A stretch of 10,280 bases of DNA from DATARH01 sp036278835. GTDB lineage: Bacteria; Pseudomonadota; Alphaproteobacteria; ATCC43930; CGMCC-115725. The notes below the pieces were generated by a model, which was not told the DNA's origin, made no database searches, and saw only the letters and a list, made by a program, of their open reading frames with translations. The stretch covers positions 1 to 10,280 of the forward strand of contig DASUKH010000071.1 in NCBI GenBank assembly GCA_036278835.1. The letters are read 5' to 3'. How positions within the stretch are numbered: position 1 is the first letter of the stretch; every line of letters starts with the position of its first letter. The translations under genes were made by a program, and so were the position numbers. Shown here one piece after another: positions 5,659 to 10,280 of the stretch.

Positions 5659-5726
5659 CCGGCGAAAGCCGGGACCCACCCATCCGCGCCCGGGTTGTCG
5701 CCATCGTGGGTCCCGGCTTTCGCCGG
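5659..5726. repeat. long inverted repeat, 21-bp arms, REP-like
   Basis: The 21-nt arm at 5659-5679 (begins CCGGCGAAAGCCGG, ends GACCCAC) is exactly complementary to 5706-5726, with a 26-bp spacer. Each arm also contains its own small palindrome, CCGGC-GAAA-GCCGG. Paired head-to-head units of this type are the usual layout of REP/BIME-like elements. No transposase is nearby. Confidence 0.8.
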
Positions 5727-5866
5727 AACAGCGGGTTTTCACAGCGTGCGTCGGGTTCTGCCGGAGCTGTGGCGCCCTGCAGATTCCCTGTAAAAACAGG
5801 AAAAGCAGGACGCCGGCGCGCCCGTCGCGGTTATACTCGGGCGAAACGCGGCGGCCGGAGGGCGCG

Positions 5867-6937
5867 ATGGATTTGTTCAAGGAATTCGCGGTCAGGGATT
5901 ACGAGGCGGCGGCGGCGCTAATCCCGGTTATCGATTTCGCCGCGGTGTTCGCCGGCGAAAAGGGCGCAGTCGAGTGCCTCGCACCACAGGTCGGCCGGGC
6001 CTGCGAGGAGGTCGGGTTTTTCTACGCCGCCGGCCACGACGTGCCCGAGCCGGTGATCGACCGGGCCTTCGCCGCCTCGCGCGCCTTTCACGCGCTGCCG
6101 CTGGCGGAAAAGCTGAAGCTCAAGCTCAACCAGAACAATATCGGCTATCTGCCGATCAACGCCTCGGTGCAGGGCGCTTCGACCGTGCACAAGGCGACCC
6201 GCCCGAACCAGAACGAAAGCTTCTTCGTCAGCCACGACCGCGGCCCCGAGCATCCCGACGTCATTGCCGGGAAACCGCTGCGCGGCCGCAACCAGTGGCC
6301 GCCCGAGAGCCTTCCGGGCATCGCCGAAATGCGCCGCGACATGATGGCGTATTTCCACGCTCTTGGCGCGATGTGCGACCGCATTCTGCCGGTCTTTGCG
6401 GTGGCGCTCGGCATGCCGGCGGATTTCTTTGCGCCCTACTTCGCCGACGAGGCGCACGCCAATCTGCGCTTCCTGCACTATCCGCCGCAGGAATCAGGCG
6501 AGGACAATTTGTTCGGCCAGGCGCCGCACACCGACAACAGCTTCATGACCGCGCTCGCCCGCACCGACGTGCCGGGGCTGGCGGTCCGGCTGCCGTCCGG
6601 CGAATGGTTCCCGCCGCCGGTGATCCCCGGCACTTTCCTTATAAACCTCGGCAACATCATGCGGCGCTGGTCGAACAACCGGTTTCTCTCGACCCCGCAC
6701 GGCGTCCTCAACGACAGCGGCGCCGACCGCTATTCGCTCGCCTATTTCCATAGCCCCAATATCGGCAGCATCATCGAATGCCTGCCGAGCTGCGTGTCGC
6801 CCGACAACCCGGCGCGCTACGAAGCGGCGGTTTATCGCGACCTCGTGCTCGAATTCTTCCGCGCCAATTATTTCCACCAGAAGGGCCACAAATCGGACGC
6901 GGCCGCCCAGGCGCAGACAGAACGGGCGAGCGCGTGA
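5867..6937 (+). CDS. 2-oxoglutarate/Fe(II)-dependent oxygenase, isopenicillin N synthase-like
   Basis: This is a non-heme iron oxygenase of 356 residues that should use O2 and usually 2-oxoglutarate to hydroxylate, desaturate or cyclise a small molecule. The N-terminal DIOX_N region (IPVIDFAAVFAGE at 19-31, EVGFFYAAGHDVPE at 48-61) precedes the double-stranded beta-helix. Iron ligands are H221 and D223 (APHTDNS) and H278 (STPHGV). R288 and S290 (DRYSLAYF) form the RxS motif that binds 2-oxoglutarate. The start at 5867 has GGAGG 5 nt upstream; a longer frame upstream runs into intergenic repeats. The stop overlaps the GTG of the next gene by 4 nt, implying coupled translation. The substrate is unknown; the family includes plant-hormone-like, amino-acid and antibiotic enzymes. 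The repeat-filled 424-bp gap upstream suggests its own promoter. Confidence 0.92.
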   Translation: MDLFKEFAVRDYEAAAALIPVIDFAAVFAGEKGAVECLAPQVGRACEEVGFFYAAGHDVPEPVIDRAFAASRAFHALPLAEKLKLKLNQNNIGYLPINASVQGASTVHKATRPNQNESFFVSHDRGPEHPDVIAGKPLRGRNQWPPESLPGIAEMRRDMMAYFHALGAMCDRILPVFAVALGMPADFFAPYFADEAHANLRFLHYPPQESGEDNLFGQAPHTDNSFMTALARTDVPGLAVRLPSGEWFPPPVIPGTFLINLGNIMRRWSNNRFLSTPHGVLNDSGADRYSLAYFHSPNIGSIIECLPSCVSPDNPARYEAAVYRDLVLEFFRANYFHQKGHKSDAAAQAQTERASA

Positions 6938-7698
6938 GCCTTGCCGTTTATGCGCTGACCTGCGGCTGGCTCGAAGGCGATCTCGGCCATCTGATGGAGG
7001 GCGGCGAGGGGAGAGTGCGGCTGCCGATCCCGGCCTACCTGATCGAGCACCCGAACGGGACTGCGCTGTTCGACACCGGCATGCACCCCGACTGCCAGCG
7101 CGACCCCGCCGCGCGGGTCGGGGCGCGCATCGCCGGCCTCTTCGCGTTCGACTATCATCCGGGCGAGGAGATTTCGGCGCGATTGCGGGCGCTGGGCCGC
7201 GACCCGGCGCGGGTCGATCTGATCATCAACTCGCATTTCCACTTTGACCATTGCGGCGGCAACGGCCAGATCGCCAACGCCACGATGCTGGTGCAGCGGC
7301 GCGAATGGGAGGGCGCAACCGAGCCGGAACTGGCGGCACGGCACGGGTTCAACCCGCGCGACTTCGACCTCGGCCACAAGCGGCGCCTGATCGATGGCGA
7401 GCACGATGTGTTCGGCGACGGCTCAGTCGTCTGCCTGCCGACCCACGGCCACACGCCGGGGCACCAATCCCTGAAGCTTCGCCTGCCGAAGGGCGATGTC
7501 GTGCTCGCCGCCGACAGCTGTTATTTCTGTCGCACCCTGCGCGAGCGGCGCCTGCCGCGGTTTGCCTTCGACAAGGAGGCGATGCGCACGTCGCTCGACC
7601 GCCTCGCCACGCTCGAACAGGCGGGCGCCCGCATCTTTTTCGGCCACGACCCCGATTTCTGGGTGGCCGTGCCGCAGGCTCCGGCGCTGCTCGCCTAG
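6934..7698 (+). CDS. metallo-beta-lactamase-fold hydrolase, AHL-lactonase-like
   Basis: This is a 254-residue di-zinc hydrolase of the N-acyl-homoserine-lactonase family type (AiiA/AttM-like). Metal ligands are the HxHxDH motif H101-F-H103-F-D105-H106 (NSHFHFDHCGG), H177 (HGHTPGHQSL), D194 (LAADSCY) and H238 (FFGHDPDFW). Y197, three residues after D194, sits where AHL lactonases carry their catalytic tyrosine. IPAYLIEHPNGTALFDTG and the ending HDPDFWVAVPQAP also match AttM-like proteins. GTG at 6934 is the start, overlapping the oxygenase stop as GTGA; a longer frame from 6778 lies inside the oxygenase gene. If it opens homoserine lactones it would quench quorum signals, but related enzymes open other lactones, so the substrate is a guess. 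No luxI or luxR is in the window. The MBL fold is certain; the lactonase call is moderate. Confidence 0.85.
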   Translation: MSLAVYALTCGWLEGDLGHLMEGGEGRVRLPIPAYLIEHPNGTALFDTGMHPDCQRDPAARVGARIAGLFAFDYHPGEEISARLRALGRDPARVDLIINSHFHFDHCGGNGQIANATMLVQRREWEGATEPELAARHGFNPRDFDLGHKRRLIDGEHDVFGDGSVVCLPTHGHTPGHQSLKLRLPKGDVVLAADSCYFCRTLRERRLPRFAFDKEAMRTSLDRLATLEQAGARIFFGHDPDFWVAVPQAPALLA

Positions 7699-7721
7699 CG
7701 CCTGGCAGCAAACTCAGGCGC
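7698..7721. terminator. possible bidirectional terminator hairpin
   Basis: GCGCCTG at 7698-7704 pairs with CAGGCGC at 7715-7721 around a 10-nt loop. It spans the 15-bp gap between two convergent genes and overlaps both stop codons. The 7-bp stem has no T-run on either side, so the terminator role is tentative. Confidence 0.35.
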
Positions 7722-8448
7722 GTAGCGCGAGGATCACCGCGGTCACGCTCAACAAGGCGCAGAAGGCGAGGCGCAGGTGCCGCTCGGGCACCCGGTGCGC
7801 GAGGCCGACCCCGATCGACACCGCGGCGATGCCGCCTGCCGCCAAGGGCAGGCCGAGCCGCCAATCGACCTGCCCGGCGCCGGCATAGGTGGCAAAGGCG
7901 ATCGCCGTCCCCGGGCAGACCAGGGCCAGCGCGAGGCCCTGCGCCGCGACCTGGCGGACGCCGAAAAACGTCGTCAGCGCCGGCGGCACGATGAAAGCGC
8001 CGCCGACCCCGAACAGCCCCGACACGCTGCCGCCCAAAAGACCGACCACCGCCGTCCAACCCCAGGCCAGCGGACGGCGGTGCGGTCCGTCGGTCCCGCC
8101 GCGCAGCGTGCGCCAAGCGACCACCCCCGACAGCAGCACCAGAAACCCGCAGAAGGCGAGGCGCAGGTCGTGCGGGTCGAGCGCGGTGGCGAGCCGGGCC
8201 ACCGGGTAGGTTATGACGACCGCGGCGCCCGCCAATGTCGCCGCCATCCGGAGATCGAGGCCAAAACGTTGCCGGTAGCGGTAAAACGCGAACCACACAT
8301 TCGGCACCACCATGACGAGCGCGGTGCCCTGCGCCACCTGCTGATGCAGACCGAAGGCGAGGCCGAGGACCGGGATCGCCACCACCCCGCCACCGATGCC
8401 GAACAGCCCGCCGACGACGCCGATCGCGGCGCCGGTCGCCGCCATCAT
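7714..8448 (-). CDS. TauE/SafE family membrane transporter
   Basis: This is an inner-membrane protein of about 244 residues, mostly hydrophobic, with the two-fold internal repeat of the TauE/SafE (former DUF81) family. GAAIGVVGGLFGIGGGVV and QQVAQGTALVMV in the first half recur as GGSVSGLFGVGGAFIV and QVAAQGLALALV in the second. LRLAFCGFLVLLSGVVA recurs as LRLAFCALLSVTAVILA. The family exports or imports sulfite, sulfoacetate or other organosulfur anions; the substrate cannot be told here. I chose the ATG at 8448 because GGTGA lies 5 nt upstream and the protein then opens directly into the first membrane segment. Starts further upstream (for example 8526) would add a basic tail and approach the divergent dut start. 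It converges on the hydrolase gene and diverges from dut. Confidence 0.88.
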   Translation of the reverse strand: MMAATGAAIGVVGGLFGIGGGVVAIPVLGLAFGLHQQVAQGTALVMVVPNVWFAFYRYRQRFGLDLRMAATLAGAAVVITYPVARLATALDPHDLRLAFCGFLVLLSGVVAWRTLRGGTDGPHRRPLAWGWTAVVGLLGGSVSGLFGVGGAFIVPPALTTFFGVRQVAAQGLALALVCPGTAIAFATYAGAGQVDWRLGLPLAAGGIAAVSIGVGLAHRVPERHLRLAFCALLSVTAVILALRA

Positions 8449-8572
8449 CAAGGTCACCGATGCTGTCGCGATCAATCGCCGCCCCGTTGCATGGCCGTGA
8501 CAATAGCCCGGACGGGCGGTTAGCATCGACGCGATTGCGCGCAACCTTTCCCAAATCGGGACGCGGCCGGCG

Positions 8573-9205
8573 ATGCCTCTCAAGATCGAGCTGAAGCTGC
8601 TCGACCCGCGCCTCTCCGGGTGGGGATTTCCGCATTACGGGTCGCGCCGCGCCGCCGGGTTCGACCTGCATGCCTGCCTTGAGGCGCCGCTTCTGCTGCG
8701 GCCGCAGGAGCCGGCGGTGCTGATCTCCGCCGGGTTCGCCCTGCGCGTCGGCGATCCCGAATGGTGCGCGCTGGTTTTGCCGCGCTCGGGGCTCGGCCAT
8801 CGCGCGGGGCTGGTGCTCGGCAACGCGGTCGGGTTGATCGATGCCGACTACACCGGCCCCTGCCTGATCTCGGCGTGGAACCGCAACCCGCCGGGCGCGG
8901 CCGATGCCGACGCGGGCATCGCGATCCGGCCCGGCGACCGCATCGCGCAACTCGTCTTCGTGCGGATTGCGCGGCCGGAATTTGCCCTCGTCGACGAGTT
9001 CGGCGAGGCGGACGGGCGGGGGCAGGGCGGCTTCGGTTCTACCGGGGTCGCCGCCGCTCCACCGACCGTCACCTCAAACGCTTGTCCAAAAGAGGCGGCG
9101 CGGCGAAACTATCCACAGCCGGAGGACGCGCCGCGCGGGAGTCATGATCCGCCTCACCAAAAAGCTGCTGTTCGCTATCGAGGCGGTGCTCGACATCGCC
9201 TATAA
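8573..9205 (+). CDS. dut: dUTP diphosphatase with unusual C-terminal extension
   Basis: This enzyme hydrolyses dUTP to dUMP and pyrophosphate as a homotrimer, keeping uracil out of DNA. All five dUTPase motifs are present in order: AAGFDLHA (27-34), PRSGLG (70-75), GLIDADYTG with the catalytic Asp (87-95), GDRIAQLVF (121-129) and GRGQGGFGSTG (148-158). The family normally ends just after motif 5, at about 150 residues. Here the frame stays open for 52 more residues (159-210), low in hydrophobics and rich in Pro, Ala and Arg. Its last 62 nt lie inside the rrf2 coding region in another frame. This looks like loss of the usual stop or a frameshift, rather than a real domain. The ATG at 8573 fits family N termini; its ribosome site is weak. 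The gene diverges from tauE and leads the rrf2-moeB group. Confidence 0.93.
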   Translation: MPLKIELKLLDPRLSGWGFPHYGSRRAAGFDLHACLEAPLLLRPQEPAVLISAGFALRVGDPEWCALVLPRSGLGHRAGLVLGNAVGLIDADYTGPCLISAWNRNPPGAADADAGIAIRPGDRIAQLVFVRIARPEFALVDEFGEADGRGQGGFGSTGVAAAPPTVTSNACPKEAARRNYPQPEDAPRGSHDPPHQKAAVRYRGGARHRL

Positions 9206-9599
9206 CGGCGGCGATGCCCCGGTCCGCTCGGCCGAGATCACCGAGCGCGAGGGCATCCCGCGGCGCTATTTGGAGCCGGTGCTGCAGGAATTGGTACGCG
9301 AGGGCATCCTGGTCGGCATCCGCGGCCCGAGCGGCGGTTACCGTCTGGCGCGCGAGCGAAGCCGAATCAGCCTCGGGGATATCGTGCGCACGGTGCGCAA
9401 TCTGGAGACGGCCGGTGACCCTATCAGCGAGCCGGCCGGCAGCGCCCTCGGCCATCAGGTGGTGCGGCCGCTTTGGCTGGAGTTGCAGCAGGAGGCGATG
9501 GCCCGGCTCGACTCACTGACTCTCGAAGATCTGTGCGCGCGGGCGAACCGCGCCGGGATCGCGGGTCGCGCCGCCGAAGACGGCCTGTCGGAGGAATGA
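9144..9599 (+). CDS. Rrf2 family transcriptional regulator without Fe-S cysteines
   Basis: This is a 151-residue winged-helix regulator. The N terminus MIRLTKKLLFAIEAVLDIAY and the helix-turn-helix plus wing (RSAEITEREGIPRRYLEPVL, QELVREGILVGIRGPSGGYRL) are typical of Rrf2/IscR/NsrR/CymR proteins. The only cysteine is in EDLCARAN near the C terminus, so the three-Cys [2Fe-2S] site of IscR and NsrR is absent. It should therefore sense a protein or small molecule, or use no cofactor, more like CymR. The ATG at 9144 fits family starts; GGAG is only 2 nt upstream, so initiation may be weak or coupled to translation from dut, whose frame crosses this start. Only 7 nt separate its stop from moeB, suggesting a shared transcript and possibly control of sulfur-related genes (inference). 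Confidence 0.92.
   Translation: MIRLTKKLLFAIEAVLDIAYNGGDAPVRSAEITEREGIPRRYLEPVLQELVREGILVGIRGPSGGYRLARERSRISLGDIVRTVRNLETAGDPISEPAGSALGHQVVRPLWLELQQEAMARLDSLTLEDLCARANRAGIAGRAAEDGLSEE
9590..9595 (+). promoter_or_regulatory. Shine-Dalgarno site for moeB within the end of rrf2
   Basis: GGAGGA lies 11 nt upstream of the moeB ATG at 9607 and overlaps the last rrf2 codons. A nearer ATG at 9596 is in another frame and is not used by the MoeB protein. Confidence 0.6.
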
Positions 9600-9606
9600 A
9601 GCGCGA

Positions 9607-10280
9607 ATGGAACTCAGCGAGACCCAATTCCGCCGCTATGCCCGTCACCTGATCCTCGACGAAGTCGGCGAGGAGGGTCAGGAAAAGCTGCTGCAGTCGC
9701 GGGTTCTGGTGATCGGCGCCGGCGGGCTCGGCTCGCCGATGCTGATGTATCTCGCGGCGGCGGGGATCGGCACGATCGGCATCGTCGACGACGACCGGGT
9801 CGACCTGACCAATCTGCAGCGCCAGATCGTCCATGCGACGCGGCATGTCGGCGACCTCAAGGTCGACAGCGCGCGCGAGACGTTGGCGCGGGTCAATGAC
9901 GGGGTACGGATCGAGACCCATCCGATGCGTCTCGGCCCCGACAACGCCGCGGAACTGATCGAGCGCTACGATCTGGTCGCCGATGGCAGCGACAATTTCG
10001 CGACCCGGTATCTGCTGACCGATCTGTGTTATCGGCTGAAGAAGCCGCTGATCGCGGCGGCGCTGTCGCCGTTCGAGGGGCAGCTCTCGACGTTCCGACC
10101 GCATCTCGGTAACGGGCACCCCTGTTACCGGTGCCTGTTCCACGAAGCCCCGCCGCCCAATCTCGTGCCGCGCTGCGAGGAGGCGGGGATATTGGGCGCG
10201 GTCGCCGGCGTGCTCGGGACGCTGCAAGCGGTCGAGGTTCTGAAAGAGGTGCTGGGGCTCGGGGAGAGCCTCGACGGCAC
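9607..10280 (+). CDS. moeB: MoeB/ThiF/HesA-type adenylyltransferase, 3' end outside window
   Basis: This is an E1-like enzyme that adenylates the C-terminal glycine of a sulfur-carrier protein (MoaD or ThiS type) with ATP. It thereby primes sulfur transfer for molybdopterin or thiamine synthesis. The frame is open from ATG 9607 to the window edge (224 codons). Visible motifs are RHLILDEVG (13-21), nucleotide loop GAGGLGSP (37-44), the DDDRVDLTNLQRQ element (61-73), the ATP/Mg aspartate in DGSDNFATRY (126-135), the first zinc pair C173-x-x-C176 (CYRC), and C190 in RCEEAGILG. The second zinc pair and any rhodanese domain would lie beyond the edge. Positions match E. coli MoeB closely. It could instead serve thiamine synthesis or a sulfur-carrier of cysteine synthesis; no moaD or thiS is visible. 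It follows rrf2 by 7 nt. Confidence 0.92.
   Translation, partial: MELSETQFRRYARHLILDEVGEEGQEKLLQSRVLVIGAGGLGSPMLMYLAAAGIGTIGIVDDDRVDLTNLQRQIVHATRHVGDLKVDSARETLARVNDGVRIETHPMRLGPDNAAELIERYDLVADGSDNFATRYLLTDLCYRLKKPLIAAALSPFEGQLSTFRPHLGNGHPCYRCLFHEAPPPNLVPRCEEAGILGAVAGVLGTLQAVEVLKEVLGLGESLDG

Larger units (their letters stand above)
5443..5866. other. 424-bp intergenic region rich in inverted repeats
   Basis: No gene is supported here. An open frame upstream of the oxygenase start reads through the repeats but lacks family similarity. The region holds at least four separate inverted repeats (5485-5514, 5518-5536 with 5616-5634, 5533-5561, 5659-5726). A weak 5-bp hairpin CCTGT/ACAGG lies at 5787-5800. 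The oxygenase leader contains a -10-like TATACT at 5832-5837, but no convincing -35 stands 17 bp before it. Confidence 0.6.

Noticed and set aside
5618..5866. 83-codon N-terminal extension of the oxygenase
   Set aside because: The added sequence is a translation of intergenic inverted repeats, while ATG 5867 has a good ribosome site and matches family starts.
4675..5880. 401-codon open frame on the minus strand
   Set aside because: It overlaps the helicase and RAM-domain genes in antisense and passes through repeat sequence; no motif supports it.
6778..6933. Longer N terminus for the metallo-hydrolase
   Set aside because: It would lie wholly within the oxygenase gene; the GTG at 6934 gives the normal family N terminus and a classic 4-nt overlap.
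8449..8572. Divergent promoters between tauE and dut
   Set aside because: TTGTCA on the minus strand (8503-8498) lacks a matching -10, and TTGCAT on the plus strand likewise; promoters must exist here but I cannot place them.
7349..8950. 533-codon open frame on the minus strand
   Set aside because: It runs antisense or out of frame across the hydrolase, TauE and dut genes, has no family motifs and is dominated by Arg/Gly/Ala/Pro, as expected of a GC-rich shadow frame.
9082..9110. Weak promoter-like TTGTCC / GAAACT pair before rrf2
   Set aside because: Only seven of twelve consensus bases match; kept only as a thought that rrf2 might have its own start site.
9109..9117. DnaA-box-like CTATCCACA
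   Set aside because: It is a single near match to TTATCCACA with no cluster, AT-rich unwinding region or origin-linked genes nearby; likely chance.

Overview
The window is GC-rich DNA with strong G/C preference at third codon positions. It looks like the chromosome of an alphaproteobacterium, probably Rhodospirillales-like. That assignment rests on protein character (alphaproteobacterial style S1, IF-1, RhlE and MoeB), on gene neighbours, and on GC-rich palindromic intergenic repeats of a kind common in that class. No plasmid, phage, transposase, CRISPR or tRNA/rRNA signal was found. Most genes are housekeeping or common accessory genes. I see no clear new multi-gene defence or mobile system.

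Layout. Positions 1-1272 hold the 3' part of rpsA (ribosomal protein S1), followed by about 200 bp with three palindromic repeats. On the minus strand lie a 79-residue charged protein of unknown function (1473-1712) and a two-domain universal stress protein (1849-2703). A 320 bp gap follows, with overlapping -10-like boxes and several hairpins. Next comes a plus-strand RNA-remodelling group: a CspA-type cold shock protein (3024-3230), a strong intrinsic terminator, IF-1 starting at TTG (3294-3560), an RhlE-type DEAD-box helicase (3701-5149), and a stand-alone Lrp/AsnC effector-binding (RAM) domain protein (5182-5442). A 424 bp gap full of inverted repeats follows.

Positions 5867-7698 hold an overlapping pair: an isopenicillin-N-synthase-like 2-oxoglutarate/Fe(II) oxygenase and a metallo-beta-lactamase-fold protein with AHL-lactonase hallmarks. 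A TauE/SafE membrane transporter (7714-8448, minus) converges on them. Divergent from it is dut - rrf2 - moeB (8573 to the window end). Here dut has an unusual 3' extension running into rrf2, and moeB is cut by the window edge.

How the genes fit together. cspA, infA and rhlE all act on RNA structure or translation initiation and plausibly form a cold- or growth-responsive set, with S1 nearby. The spacing leaves almost no room for an infA promoter after the cspA terminator, so infA probably depends on read-through. The oxygenase-lactonase pair is translationally coupled and may share a pathway, but its substrate cannot be read from sequence. The rrf2-moeB pair suggests a sulfur-transfer or cofactor link. 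The observations most worth checking are the cspA/infA terminator arrangement, the structured cspA leader, the dut extension, the oxygenase-lactonase pair and the repeat mosaic at 5485-5726.
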